Shown piece after piece: positions 7,591 to 18,913 of a DNA stretch of 64,000 nucleotides. Numbering within the stretch: the stretch's first letter is position 1; each line of letters begins with the position of its first letter. The stretch is from the NCBI GenBank assembly GCA_028285205.1, contig JANQQA010000325.1, positions 1 to 64,000 of the forward strand, in the 5' to 3' direction. The notes below the pieces were generated by a model, which saw only the letters and a program-made list of their open reading frames with translations, did no database searches and was not told where the DNA came from. A program made the position numbers and the translations under genes. Source of the DNA: Bythopirellula sp. (lineage in GTDB: Bacteria; Planctomycetota; Planctomycetia; Pirellulales; Lacipirellulaceae).

Positions 7591-10098
7591 ATGATCCTTA
7601 GGACCTCGCACGTGACCGAATTCATGCCGATGGCACACCAAAAAGTCAAATCGATCTTTCTCGCCGCGCTGCAGATTGACGGATCGAGCGAGAGAGATGC
7701 CTATGTCGCGGACGCCTGCGGCACGGATCCGAGCCTTCGCAAGGAGGTTGGTTCTTTGCTTAGCGCCCATGAGGAGGCCGAAGATTTTCTAGTCCGTGCC
7801 ACTGATGCCAGCATTTCGGAGAGCTGCGATGCGGCCCCGGCACTCGGAACATCCATTGGTCCTTACAAGATCCGTGAGCAGATCGGCGAAGGAGGCATGG
7901 GCGTCGTTTATCTAGCCGAGCAGCGTGAGCCGGTCCAGCGCAAGGTGGCTCTGAAGATCATCAAGATCGGAATGGCAAGCCAGGATGTGATGACTCGCTT
8001 CGCAGCCGAACGCCAAGCGCTAGCCATCATGGACCACCCCAACATCGCGCGAGTGTTTGACGGAGGAACTACGGAAGCTGGGCAACCCTATTTCGTGATG
8101 GAGTTGGTACAAGGCCCGCCATTGACCGACTACTGCGATCGGCACAAGCTCAAAACACGTGAGCGGCTTGAGCTCTTCGAAAAGGTTTGCTGCGCGGTAC
8201 AGCATGCGCACCAGAAAGGCGTTATTCATCGCGACCTCAAGCCATCCAACATTCTTGTTCCCCAGATTGATGGAACGGCTGCTCCTAAAGTAATTGACTT
8301 TGGCGTAGCAAAGGCAGTGGATCAGAAGCTGACGAAAGATACCGTCTACACACAGTTTACCCAACTGGTCGGCACCCCTGCTTACATGAGCCCTGAACAG
8401 GCTGAACTCGGCGTGGTGGATGTCGACACGCGTAGCGATGTCTACTCGCTGGGGGTGCTATTGTACGAAGTGCTGACCGGCAGTCCTCCCTTTGACGGCG
8501 CTACGATGCAACAAGCGGGCTTCGACGAAATGCGACGGATGATTCGTGAAGAGGATCCGCCACGCCCCAGTGCACGCGTTTCTACGCTTGCGGCTAAGGA
8601 ACTATCGACGGTAGCGACTCTTCGTTCGAGTGACCCGAAGCAGTTCAGCAGCTCTCTCAAGCATGAGCTGGATTGGCTGGTGATGAAGGCTCTTGAGAAG
8701 GATCGCAACCGCCGCTACGAATCTCCTGGTTCGATGGCAGCCGACATCAAACGATACTTAAAAAATGAGCCCATCATTGCTGGGCCACCCTCCCGATCGT
8801 ATCGCATCCGCAAATACGTGCAGCGCAATCGCGCCGCATTACTCGCCATCCTTGCACTATTCGTAGTAATGGTTGCCGGAATCGTTGCAACAACCCACCA
8901 GATGTTTAAAGCGCTTAACGCAGAACATCGCGCCATTGCGGCCGCCGAATATGCGCAGAAGCAGACCGAAGTCTTGGCGGCCGTCAATCAGTTTCTCAAC
9001 GAGGACCTCATTGGACAGGCGGACCCGGAGATTGGCGGCGACGCTAAGATCACATTACGGGAGGTCATTGATCGTGCCGCGGGCCAGATTGCAGAGCGAT
9101 TCCGGAACGCGCCTCTAGCCGAAGCTGCAAGTCGAGACACCATTGGACGCGCCTATCACAATCTGGGCCTTTACGAATCGGCTATTGACCACTTGCGACG
9201 CGCAAGCTACCTGCGGCGCGAGCAGCTTGGCCCAAGCCATCGCTCGACGCTCACTAGCCTTACTGAGCTTGCGCGCGCACAGTACGGCATGAAATACTAC
9301 TCGGCAGGTGAGGAGACGATCCGTCCAGTAGTAGAGACTCAAACTCGGCTGTTCGGATTAGACGACATCGATACGATGCGGAGTATGAACGTTCAGGCAA
9401 GCATCGTCAGGAATCTGGGGCGGCGAGCCGAAGCGGCGCAACTCAGACGCGAGATTCTTTCGAACGCGCAGCGTGCACTTGCGTCAGATCACCTGCTGGT
9501 TGCACGGTTGCATCATTTTCTTGGGATCGACTTAAGAACGGGGAGCAGGCAGGAATATCTCCCTGAGGCAGAGGAGAACCTGCGGACGGCGCTTCGTATC
9601 TATCGGAGTCACAATGAATCCATGTTCTATTTGGGCGCACTCTGCGAATTAGGCGACGTCGTCCGCGATCTAGGCCGGCGTCGTGAGGCCATAGCGCTGT
9701 ACGAAGAGGCGGAAGATAAGATCCGAAATACACTTGGGCCTGATCATCCTTGGTTGATCGCAGTGCATTCGGGGTTAGCTCGTACTCATGACCGGTCAGG
9801 CAACATTGATTTAGCTAGGCACCACTACGAAGCAGCTGTCCATCAAGTACGCCTGAGCTTAGGCTCATCGCAAGAATCGATCGTGTGGAAAATGAGAGAT
9901 TATGCTTGGTTTCTTGTGGATCACGGTTCCCTGCTAGAAGCTGAAGAAGCTTGCGAGGAGTTGGAGCGAGTAATTTCTACCGCCGAACAAGAGTCTGGCA
10001 AAGCAGCGTGGAGGATGGATCGAGAGAGAGTAGAGAAGATCAAACAAGCCGTGCAGTCTCGCATCGAAGCAGCGGACGAACAGTCATCCGGCAAGTGA
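7591..10098 (+). CDS. Transmembrane serine/threonine protein kinase with C-terminal TPRs
   Basis: 835 residues. The kinase domain spans about 90-390 with every key element: glycine loop GEGGMGVVY (99-107), ATP-binding lysine in VALK (122), catalytic HRDLKPSN (213-220), metal-binding DFG (236-238) and the SPEQ activation-segment end. A short segment before it resembles the N-terminal extension common in planctomycete kinases. One membrane helix lies at about 415-437. The following ~390 residues are TPR-like pairs (LGLYESAIDHLRRAS, LGRRREAIALYEEAE), probably extracytoplasmic if the kinase faces the cytoplasm. It sits just behind the ECF sigma gene and is probably its regulator. An in-frame ATG at 7624 is an alternative start. 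Confidence 0.93.
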   Translation: MILRTSHVTEFMPMAHQKVKSIFLAALQIDGSSERDAYVADACGTDPSLRKEVGSLLSAHEEAEDFLVRATDASISESCDAAPALGTSIGPYKIREQIGEGGMGVVYLAEQREPVQRKVALKIIKIGMASQDVMTRFAAERQALAIMDHPNIARVFDGGTTEAGQPYFVMELVQGPPLTDYCDRHKLKTRERLELFEKVCCAVQHAHQKGVIHRDLKPSNILVPQIDGTAAPKVIDFGVAKAVDQKLTKDTVYTQFTQLVGTPAYMSPEQAELGVVDVDTRSDVYSLGVLLYEVLTGSPPFDGATMQQAGFDEMRRMIREEDPPRPSARVSTLAAKELSTVATLRSSDPKQFSSSLKHELDWLVMKALEKDRNRRYESPGSMAADIKRYLKNEPIIAGPPSRSYRIRKYVQRNRAALLAILALFVVMVAGIVATTHQMFKALNAEHRAIAAAEYAQKQTEVLAAVNQFLNEDLIGQADPEIGGDAKITLREVIDRAAGQIAERFRNAPLAEAASRDTIGRAYHNLGLYESAIDHLRRASYLRREQLGPSHRSTLTSLTELARAQYGMKYYSAGEETIRPVVETQTRLFGLDDIDTMRSMNVQASIVRNLGRRAEAAQLRREILSNAQRALASDHLLVARLHHFLGIDLRTGSRQEYLPEAEENLRTALRIYRSHNESMFYLGALCELGDVVRDLGRRREAIALYEEAEDKIRNTLGPDHPWLIAVHSGLARTHDRSGNIDLARHHYEAAVHQVRLSLGSSQESIVWKMRDYAWFLVDHGSLLEAEEACEELERVISTAEQESGKAAWRMDRERVEKIKQAVQSRIEAADEQSSGK

Positions 10099-10225
10099 TT
10101 GCAGAATAGCTTGTTGAATAGTTGCTTAGCAGTGTTTCGGAAGCCGTCGTGCTAGGGATCCTCGTTCATTGTATCTCAAGAGCCTCCGGCGTGAACGCCG
10201 CAAAGAAATGTCGTGGTGGGAATCC

Positions 10226-10942
10226 CGCGTTTCCACAATAGGTGAATTTCTTCGGCACTGGCTAGCGAAGCTTCGAGCAAATCGCGTGGCGAACCGACGC
10301 TGCAGATGGTGGCCCGATCGGGGGTATCATTTCGATTACATAACAAGCGCCATAAAACTGAGAGTCCGCGCCGTCGAGAACGTTGATGGCACGGCGATCT
10401 GCCGAATGCCAAGCCATCGTTACGCAGTTGGTGGATCACACCGGATTGCAGACTCTGTCATTTGAATCCCAAGACCGACGCAAGTTCGCTCAATTTCTTC
10501 CAGCAGGCGGTTGCATCGTTCGCTGCGCCTAAGGCCTCCGGCTAACTGCCTGAGGTGTCTCCGCCGAGGGGGACCTCTGCGAGTTCGGGGCGGGCGGAAC
10601 TCGCAGCAACCGGTCCAGCCGCCTGCAGTTTGGGAATCTGCGAGTTGCAGTCGGTGGGGCGACCGCTGTGCCAATTAACTTCCATTATCTACGGCGGTCG
10701 TGAACACCGCCTGCAGATGCGAGGCGGGATCCCGGCAGCGTTAATGACTCCCAGGGCAAGCTGACAGTGCAGCCAACTTACTCGTCGCGACTACACAATT
10801 CTCCCATGCTTCAAATCGAAAACTCGGCGGCCGGAATCAGATTGATTCTGCGTTCGGTGAGGGCTCCTGATGCAAGAATTGGCCTTCCCGTTTCCAGCAG
10901 TTTCCAACATAGGAGGTGATCGCCGACGCGAAATCGTCACTA
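10226..10942. repeat. Dispersed ~0.7-kb non-coding repeat, copy 2
   Basis: Diverged but collinear with 1268-1985, starting just after TTTCCACAATAGGTGAAT and ending past CATAGGAGGTGATCGCCGAC. It occupies the gap downstream of the kinase gene. Only fragments of the minus-strand frame seen in copy 1 remain here. The sequence AGGAGGTGATC (10911-10921), an 11-base match to the complement of the canonical 16S rRNA 3' end, is kept in both copies. The 127 bases before the repeat hold only a small hairpin at 10187-10200. Confidence 0.75.
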
Positions 10943-11316
10943 GGCTGGATATCCAGATTGGTCGCAGTGATGACGAGTCGCAGATCTGCCCCTTTCGGGC
11001 CGACGACTTTTCTGCACAAACGGTATTGGATGAGGAATTCAACTATATCGCCAACAACGTAGTGCTCAATCTGCTCGCCTTCATCGTCACTGACGTCGAA
11101 TCCGACGGCCATATTGATGGTGCTAACTTCTTGTCCTTTCAGCGCACCAACCCTTCGCTAATCCCGCAGTGGGATTTGGATTATCCCGTCGTCCCCCTCG
11201 CTGGGTCGCAAGCCGTGCCCGAACCAGATGCGGTACTGCTATTGATTGTCGGTGCGGTTCTGTTCCTAGGACTACTCGAACGTCGGCCAATACAGCAATC
11301 TGTTGGCTTTCGCTAA
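10870..11316 (+). pseudogene. Remnant of a dockerin/PEP-CTERM protein gene (3' end)
   Basis: The last ~75 codons give half a dockerin (DVESDGHIDGANFLSFQR) and a PEP-CTERM signal: AVPEP, a hydrophobic stretch, then ERRPIQ. This closely matches the C terminus of the large gene at 11394-14771 (shared words NPxLIPQW and GSQAVPEP). The 5' part of the frame overlaps the dispersed repeat and resembles nothing. There is no signal peptide or body. I read it as the surviving 3' end of a lost paralogue; a short expressed gene is possible but less likely. Confidence 0.6.
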
Positions 11317-11393
11317 GTTGCGAGAGTATAACCAGTCGAGTTGGATTCGCTATAAATTGAATTCCCAATCGAAATGAAAACTGGAGGAACGCG

Positions 11394-14300
11394 ATGTCCA
11401 AGCTAGTTATTGTGACTGCTGTTTTCACGACAGCGATGTCCGTTTCGATTCGAACTCAGGCCGTGAATCGAGACTGGGATGGTGGCGGCGGGGACAATCT
11501 TTGGTCAACCACCGCCAACTGGGATCCCAACGGAGATCCTGGTGACGACGACCTCACGATCGCCGGCTTGCTGGTCGGTGCTGGCCCACATACCGTGCTG
11601 GACACCGACTTTGTCGTCGCGTCACTGGCGATTTCCAACAGCGCAGAAGTCGATACCAATAACTTTCTGTTGGCGGTTGAAGGTGATACCACCGTCAACG
11701 GGGCAGGAACTCTCTTGCAACTCTTTGAACGCACGTCGCCAGGAGACACCGACTCTCTCGATACCGACTCGCTAGGAATTATCAATGGCGGTGTCGTGGA
11801 GATGTATGAAAATTCTGTACTCGAAGTCGATGATGGCGTGCTCTCAGTGCTCGGCACGCTGGTGGGAAACGGTGAGTTGGAACTGAACGACAATCCCGCA
11901 GTGCCTTCATCCTTGATAAACATTGCAGGGGTAGTCAGGGCTGGTGAGCCAGGTTCTTCTATTGGCGCACCACCTGCGCGCACGCTGACTATTAAAGCAA
12001 CCGACTCCGATGCCCGATTTGGCATGACCAACGCCGGCTTGATCGAAGTCCTGGAGAACGCCACGCTCAATAACGAAGTTCGGATGCAGAACGACAGACT
12101 CGCCAACCTACGGTTATGGCCGAATTCTACGTATCACGTTGCTCATTCTTGGCATCTTCGTGGCGACATCACGATTTCGACAGGACTGGGCTCAAGGACC
12201 GACCCCGCCACACTTTCTGGCGGCGCGAGCAATCCGACACTGACTCTCGACTCCGCCTCGACCGTGACGGTCGATGAGGACGAGTCGTTGCGATTTGCCC
12301 TACAGCTGTCTGCCGACAATGGCAGCGCCGTCGTCAACCGCGGCACGGTGATTTTCGATGAGATAGCCCAGTTCGATCAAATGGCAGACTTGCGTATGTT
12401 GGGAGATGTGGCGAGCCTCGTCGTAAATGCGCCAGTGTCGATTACCCAGAATGCTTTTCACCTAGACGGCAATGACAATCTAAGAAACACTATCACCGTC
12501 AACTCGGGTGGAGTACTCACGGTAGATGTCAATGACATCGACATCAGCGACGATGTAGCCGACGGTACCATTGTGCTGAACAGTGGTGTGCTCGAAGTCG
12601 GCGTAACAGGGCTGGGATGGACGATGGACGGGGTGCTCGAATTGAACAATTCCGACGACTCGCCAGCTGTACTCCGCAAAGTTGTTAGTCCGGCCTTGCA
12701 GTCGATGTTTTTCGGTGATGGCAATGGAGTGGGTGACGCCACCGTGGTAGTGCAAGGGACAGGCGAATCGGTTGTCGAATAAGACTTCGTCTACTTCAAC
12801 GGCGACGTTGATGTCGATATCGCCGAAAACGCGGCGCTAAACTTCGGCGACACTCAAACCGTGTTCCAGGATTCGGGAGCTACTTTCGATGGAGCTGGTC
12901 TCCTGCGGCCAGGTCGGATGCGAGTCGATGCAGAAACAACACTCAACGTAGCCATCGTCGATCTAGACAACGGGGTATCGCCCGGCGTGAACTCGCACGT
13001 TCTCAATGCACCGCTGGTCGTCAACGCCGACGCGATCGATACGCTGAACCCTGTTGTGGATGGATTCGACGGCGATATCGAAATCAACAATAACGGGCCG
13101 ATCATCGGTGATCTTGGCGCACTGACCGTGAACGTGCCTTCTGGCTCTTGGCGGTTTGATAGCGGCACAATTACTGCAAACAACAGTTCGCGTACGCTTA
13201 CAGCGACTGTTCTTGATGGCTCAGATATCTCGGTCGGCGCGAGTGCGGAGATCGTTTCCAACGGCAACACCGAATCGGCGGCCCGCCTCGACATTCAAGG
13301 CACAATCACCGTGCCCGACTCAGACGACAGTTTCACTCTGTCGGGGGGATCCCCGGCTACGCCCAATCAATTGCAAGGCGGCATGATCATGGGTGACGGC
13401 GAACTGGTTGTCTCGAACTCTGCGCTTAGCGGCAATGGGACGATTGACGCGGACATTGACGGAAGCTTCTCATCTCGGCTCGTTGCCGACAACGGCACAC
13501 TAGAAGTCAATGGATCGATAGACGACTTCTTAGAGATCGAAGCAACCAACGATGGCGTACTCGACGTCGCGCTCAATTGGGCCACGGGTGACGCGGGCGA
13601 TGTCGTGTTGACTGGGGGCGAAGTGACTGGCGCGACTATCCACAGTAACTTCCTGCTCAACCCAATTCGGGGCCATGGTCTCGTAACCGCACGCGTTGTA
13701 AACGACGGTTCGATCCGTGCGGAGGGCGGCACGCTCGTACTCGACCCCAGCGGCACGGCGAATGACTGGGATGGCGCCGGCAACGGAAGGCTGCATGCGA
13801 CGTCAGGCGACATGATCCTCCGCAACTTCCTCACTTTTGCGAGCTTCGAAGGACGGATTGTCGTGGCCGCTGGGCATGAGGTCTTCGTCGATGGATTCAG
13901 ACTTTCACACTCCAACGATGCCTTGCTTGAACTTAACGGCGGTACCTATCGCACGAACGATCTAACGTCCCTTGATGCCTCGATCACGACTGGCGGTTCC
14001 GGGCCGTCGACCATTCAAAATGACTCGTCTTCGCTGCTCGTGTTTGGCAATAATAGTACGATCACGCTCAATCAAAACTTGCACATCGACGCATTCAATG
14101 CCGTCATCCGTAGCGGCGCGACGACCTCTGGCGTCAGCGCAGTAGTGAATGACAGACACTTGACGCTAAGCGACGGCCTGGGGCTACCTGTTGCCCTGGC
14201 AAACAATAGCCTACTTGATGTGGGCAGCGAGGATGTGGACAGCAGCCTAGGAACGGTGGACTTAGATTCATTAACCCAGACTGCCATGGGCGATCTGACC

Positions 14301-14771
14301 ATCGATATCCTTGGCCTGGGCAGTGGACAGTTCGACCTGCTTATGGTTAACAACAACGCGGTCCTCGACGGCACTCTATCGGTCAATTTGCTCGGCAGCT
14401 TCACGCCGGTCTTGGGGAACCAGTGGACCATTCTCACCACCTCGCTCGGACTAATTGATGCCGATGACCTGATGCTCGATGCGCCGGTGGTCAACGATTT
14501 GACCTTTGACCTCATCGTCAATGCGCAAAGCCTGGTACTCGAAGTTATCGAAGCACTTGACACGGACACCGAACCCGATGGCGACGTTGACGGCACCGAC
14601 TTCCTATTTCTGCAACGTAACAATCCGGCGCTGATTCCGCAGTGGGAGTTGGATTACCCCGGTTCGCCACTAACTGGTTCGCAAGCAGTGCCTGAGCCAG
14701 TGGCTTCGATACTCTATCTGTCTGCTCTTTTGCTATTTTCTTGCTTTCGGCAAACCGCGCGAGCGCAATAG
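11394..14771 (+). pseudogene. Large PEP-CTERM/dockerin surface protein gene split by one in-frame stop
   Basis: A good Shine-Dalgarno (GGAGG) precedes the ATG at 11394. The product begins with a signal peptide (residues ~1-23) and the N-terminal motif DNLWSTTANWDPN shared with the PEP-CTERM genes downstream. Translation stops at a TAA at 12780-12782, but the same frame stays open from 12783 to 14771 and continues the same repetitive beta-rich protein. It ends in a half dockerin (EPDGDVDGTDFLFLQR) and a PEP-CTERM signal (AVPEP, hydrophobic helix, RQTARAQ). Without the stop the protein would be about 1,125 residues. The simplest reading is a recent nonsense mutation. The upstream product (462 residues) would lack its anchor. 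An internal start near 12861 would have no signal peptide. Confidence 0.8.
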
Positions 14772-15515
14772 TTCTTTTGAGCTGGGTCGTTGAAACTGAA
14801 ATCTAACCCATGTTTCCTCGTTGGGAGATGTGCGTAAATCACCTGTGGGAATTCGATTCCATACTTGCGGGGTACAATCCCTACGGAAGTAAGATTGGAT
14901 CTCTACCTCAATTTTTCAAGTGCAGACTCATCCACAATAGCCAAAGCGAGTCTGGTGACCTTGAAGTCTGTGAGGGTTCTTGCGCATTCTCAAGTGATTG
15001 ATAAGAAATGAGCCAGAAGCGTGGAATATTGTGAGCAAACGGCCAGGATTCGGATCCATCTCAAGGGCGCATCGGAGAATTTCACCGAGCTTGGAAAGTG
15101 ATCTTCCCAAAAACTGATTCTGATCACGAAAACTCATTCCTGAATCCCGTAGAGAGACATAATCAGTTGCAACTTTGATGGCGCGAGCCGATCGAAAATT
15201 GTCTGAGCCCGAATCTTATTGACCGCCGCATAAATCCACGGCTTGAATTCGGTTCGAAGTCAATGATTCCACAGGCGGCGGTGATCTTCGAGGAGCGCAA
15301 CTTCGATAGTATGTGCGTTCGCTCGATCTGTGCGTTCCTATTCAGTAAGCGAACTACGGTACGGCGTAGACCTTAAGTTGGACGCGCCTCTAGATTCGAT
15401 GTAAATGCCCCCATTTCAGTCACCGGCGACAACAACAGCGCCCGGCAAACTAACGATGTAGTCACTTCCTTCGTGAAGGCCAAACGTGTGGAGAACTTGG
15501 ACGCTCGCGCGGCGA
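14772..15515. other. Intergenic region between convergent genes
   Basis: No gene is supported in these ~740 bases. A short minus-strand frame at about 15135-15259 contains EFKPWIYAAVNKIRAQ, faintly like region 2 of an ECF sigma factor; it begins after a stop and is too short to call. No strong hairpin was seen. Confidence 0.4.
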
Positions 15516-18470
15516 TTACATTCGCTTGATCAAAACCAAACAATCAGGTGACTGCTTGAATCTGTAAGGGCATGCACGTCGTTGTCCGTTGACGGTAGTG
15601 AACTGATGGATTTGTTGACCGTCGAGTAAGACTGCATACTCACCATCGGGAAGGCCGCTGACGTCAAAGGTGCCGGATGTCTCTTGTTTGGCGCGGCGTT
15701 CTAGCTTGAACTGAATTTCAGCCAGGCCATCATTGATCAAGATTGGCTCCGCCTTCTTGAAACCATCTGAGCTGAGCAGCAGGTGCAAGCGGTGTTCGCC
15801 GACGAGAAAGTGAAAACGGCGGCGTACGCCGTCGCGTGGGGTGACTGAGTACGCCCCACCATGCTGCGTCAGCTGCCCGCCAAGTGAAACTACGCCAAAG
15901 ATGGGATCTTCGATCACCACTGTAGCGGCAGCTCGAATGCCACCGGCAAGTCCGTGGTCGATTTCACCGCAGTAAGCCCAGATTCCCCGCGGTGATTCGC
16001 CGAATGCCCAGGTTTGTCCGTGCTTCAGTGATTGGAAGCACCATCCAGCCGCGCCGTCGTTTTCCTGGCCGGCATACCAGTAGCCATAGTTGGACGCGGC
16101 TGTGCCTGAATTCACCAACGCCCAGGAACTGAGGAGCGAAGCGTATCCGAGACGCACATGTTCCGCAGGTTCCTTCGTGTAGTACAGTCCATAGTCGAGT
16201 ATCGACCACCCGGCCATTTGCGACATGTAGTCGAGCGTATTCGAGCGGACTCGCGCTGACCCGAGCAGATAGTACGATGTTTCAAGCCAACCTCGCATCG
16301 AAATGTTGGCATTGATTTGGCGCTTCATAAACCTTTCCGCATCCTCGAGTTTTACCGTTGGATGCGAGTACCATCGATTCAAGTTCTTGTCGTACCAGAG
16401 GTTTTCGTCTGGTTGGAGGGGATTCTCGATCCCGTACTTTGCTACTGCATGAGTCGACTCGAACGCTGTACGATCGAACGCGAACTCGGAACCAAATGGG
16501 TAGGGATCATCATAGATGAAATACTTGACCTTCTTTTCCCACTCCGCCTGCAGCCATTCGGCCTGCTCGTCCTGACCTTCTTCTCGCAATGCCTGTATCA
16601 CGTCCGTGATGTACCGCTCGTGAAAGTTCCCAAGCTTGTAGGCCCAATCGCTATAACCTTTATGGGACCAAAGTGGTTTTCCGACCATGTGGATCGAATA
16701 AGGAACTTGGAAGTAAGCCTTTGCAGTTCCGAATGCCCGTTCCAAATAGCCACTCGCATCAAGATGGTTCACTAGATGCGGGTACTGTTTGGCAATGCGG
16801 TACATGTTGTAGTAGAGCATGATAAACGTTGTGTAGTCGAATGACCGCCACATGCGTTCCGCCCCCAAACCGGTCCCCTGTGGAACTCGATACGCCTTCT
16901 CGTAATGACGGATTCGATCCGGCAGTTTAGTTCCCCAGGGTGTCGTGCGATTGAGGTGCCAGTTCTCGCTCCCGTAGATGCCGTAGGGATGCGGGTGTTC
17001 CTGATCGGTTCGCTGTAACCCTCCCCAAACAAAACGTTCGAGATAATACTCCAACGCAGCAATCTCTTGGGGATCCGGAAAAACAACGTTCTTCTCTGAC
17101 AGAAAAGCTCCTTTAGAGTTCGAAGGATCGTCCGAACCGCCGACCATATAGTCCTGCAGTCCACCGGTGTTTTCAGGGCCGCGCAAGACTTTCTCGCGCA
17201 TGTCCCAAAGGCTGAACAGCCCGTCGTACCATTTGTCATTACGGTGCTGTTGCTTCGTGGCAATGAACTGTGCTCGCTTTCTGTAGAGTGTCTCCAAAGG
17301 TTCCGTACTAAAGAATTCAAGCCGAAAGTCCCTGCCATCAGCGTCGACGACTTTGATTGCGTTTTCTCCCAGTTTCGAAAAACGCACTTCGTAGATGTGA
17401 ATGTCGGGCTCGGACTCACCCAAGTAGACAACTCTTGTATCGTCAGGGAACTCCGGTCGGACGGATCGAATATCATTTCGTGTCCGAATCGCGATGCGAG
17501 CTGAAAGATCGCTCGGCAACGTCATGCCTGGTACGACATGAACGTCGAAGCCGTGATTTACGTAAAGGATGTCGCGAACGCCTTGATATTCATCCGCCCA
17601 GGCGAAGCGGAAACCGTAGCGCACCGCGTCGCCGGATTGACCGGCGGGACTGAGCGTCACAAGCGTATGTTCTTGACGCCACGTTCCTCGAGGTTCTTGT
17701 TGGCCCCTTCCAGCTGAGTGAATGTAAGCGGTTGCGTCACGATCGAAGTATTCCAAACGAGTATCTTTCGTTGGGGTCATTACTAAGAAGGGCCCGAGTC
17801 CATTGGCGCGCATCCAGTAAACGAAAGAACCGTGTCCCGCTACCAGCCGATGACGGTTTAAACGATTCTGATAAGTCTTCCTGATCGCATCTTTGTCCTG
17901 CTGATCGCCGCCCACGTAGTCAGTATTCATGCGGAGCGGCAACGCTAGATCGCTAATTTCGAGCCGCTGTTTCCCATTATTCACGAACTCCATTTCCCAA
18001 GTGAGGGTGGAGCCATGAAGCCGAAAAGTCTTGATCAGCGCTAGCTCCATCGGCAGTTGGTAACGCACCACGATCTCGTTGTCCGATGCGGTGTCGATCT
18101 GATAGACGGCTGCCGATCGCTGCAGATTCACGGTTTCAATGGCGTTACCCGCGCGACGATAGCTGATCGTCAGGTCGCCAAGCATAGCGTGCGGCCTGAT
18201 GAATTCCGTGTTGTTGTCATCGGCGCCGCACTTCAGACTCGTAATTGCGCCTCGTGTCTCGTCAAATACGATTTCGAACCCTGATCCATTAAAGTTTTCA
18301 CCCCTGACGAGTTGTACGCAGACGGCCGTTGCGATACACGCACTAGCCAATGCCGCGCAGAGGTCCTCCGGCAAAATGGATGATCGTTGTTTGGGGGTCG
18401 CCCCCCACCGACTGCGATCTGATGTGCCGATCTTTGCACCGGTCAAGATTTGACGAGGGCGTCCCATCAC
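15516..18470 (-). CDS. Secreted DUF5695-like protein, possible glycan-active enzyme
   Basis: 984 residues. A hydrophobic segment at about 36-58 (ALASACIATAVCV) looks like a signal peptide, preceded by an unusually long polar leader, so the true start may lie inside the annotated one. The mature N-terminal ~400 residues look like a beta-sandwich of the carbohydrate-enzyme type (FEIVFDETRGAITSLK, EFIRPHAMLGDL). After ~430 comes a helix-rich part with aromatic/acidic pairs typical of alpha/alpha-barrel glycosidases. Overall it resembles DUF5695 proteins, but I rely on remembered similarity. It lies on the opposite strand from, and ~7 kb away from, the GH127/sulfatase locus, so shared regulation is not shown. 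It could be a lyase or hydrolase; no catalytic residue can be assigned. Confidence 0.55.
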   Translation of the reverse strand: MMGRPRQILTGAKIGTSDRSRWGATPKQRSSILPEDLCAALASACIATAVCVQLVRGENFNGSGFEIVFDETRGAITSLKCGADDNNTEFIRPHAMLGDLTISYRRAGNAIETVNLQRSAAVYQIDTASDNEIVVRYQLPMELALIKTFRLHGSTLTWEMEFVNNGKQRLEISDLALPLRMNTDYVGGDQQDKDAIRKTYQNRLNRHRLVAGHGSFVYWMRANGLGPFLVMTPTKDTRLEYFDRDATAYIHSAGRGQQEPRGTWRQEHTLVTLSPAGQSGDAVRYGFRFAWADEYQGVRDILYVNHGFDVHVVPGMTLPSDLSARIAIRTRNDIRSVRPEFPDDTRVVYLGESEPDIHIYEVRFSKLGENAIKVVDADGRDFRLEFFSTEPLETLYRKRAQFIATKQQHRNDKWYDGLFSLWDMREKVLRGPENTGGLQDYMVGGSDDPSNSKGAFLSEKNVVFPDPQEIAALEYYLERFVWGGLQRTDQEHPHPYGIYGSENWHLNRTTPWGTKLPDRIRHYEKAYRVPQGTGLGAERMWRSFDYTTFIMLYYNMYRIAKQYPHLVNHLDASGYLERAFGTAKAYFQVPYSIHMVGKPLWSHKGYSDWAYKLGNFHERYITDVIQALREEGQDEQAEWLQAEWEKKVKYFIYDDPYPFGSEFAFDRTAFESTHAVAKYGIENPLQPDENLWYDKNLNRWYSHPTVKLEDAERFMKRQINANISMRGWLETSYYLLGSARVRSNTLDYMSQMAGWSILDYGLYYTKEPAEHVRLGYASLLSSWALVNSGTAASNYGYWYAGQENDGAAGWCFQSLKHGQTWAFGESPRGIWAYCGEIDHGLAGGIRAAATVVIEDPIFGVVSLGGQLTQHGGAYSVTPRDGVRRRFHFLVGEHRLHLLLSSDGFKKAEPILINDGLAEIQFKLERRAKQETSGTFDVSGLPDGEYAVLLDGQQIHQFTTVNGQRRACPYRFKQSPDCLVLIKRM

Positions 18471-18913
18471 ACGGCTGAAATCTAAAAGATGATCTGCACT
18501 TCCTGGCTCGAGAATAGTCGACCGAGAGTGTAGCTGGTTGGGGATGTTTGGGTAGCGCTGCGTTTCTAAACAGAATCCGCTACCGGGTTTGGACCGATCT
18601 TTTCCAGCCTGCGCAATTGGCGCATCTCAATCGTAGACATGCGCAGCAACTCACAGCGCGCGCCATGTTGCTCGATCGGAATCGCTAGTGCAGTTGCGGC
18701 GGCATTTCTGAGGCCAGTAACTCGACAGTCGCAGGTCAATGAGCAGTACGAATCCCTCATGCGCGGTGCTAATAATTCGCACAAATTCAACACGAAATTG
18801 GGGACATACGACACCATTTTTTGGTACTCTGAGAACTCGATGGTGGTAATTACCACTACAGGCAACACTTTTCATTGCAGTTTCTTTGCTGTTTCTTTTG
18901 GAGGGAAGATCTC
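18471..18913. other. Divergent promoter region
   Basis: These 443 bases separate the divergent DUF5695-like and PEP-CTERM genes and should hold both promoters. The short frames here shadow each other and show no family features. The only clear site is the GGAGG before the ATG at 18914. Confidence 0.4.

Noticed and set aside
18566-18868. Small genes between the DUF5695-like and PEP-CTERM genes
   Set aside because: Frames on both strands overlap each other, lack ribosome-binding sites and have no recognisable features.
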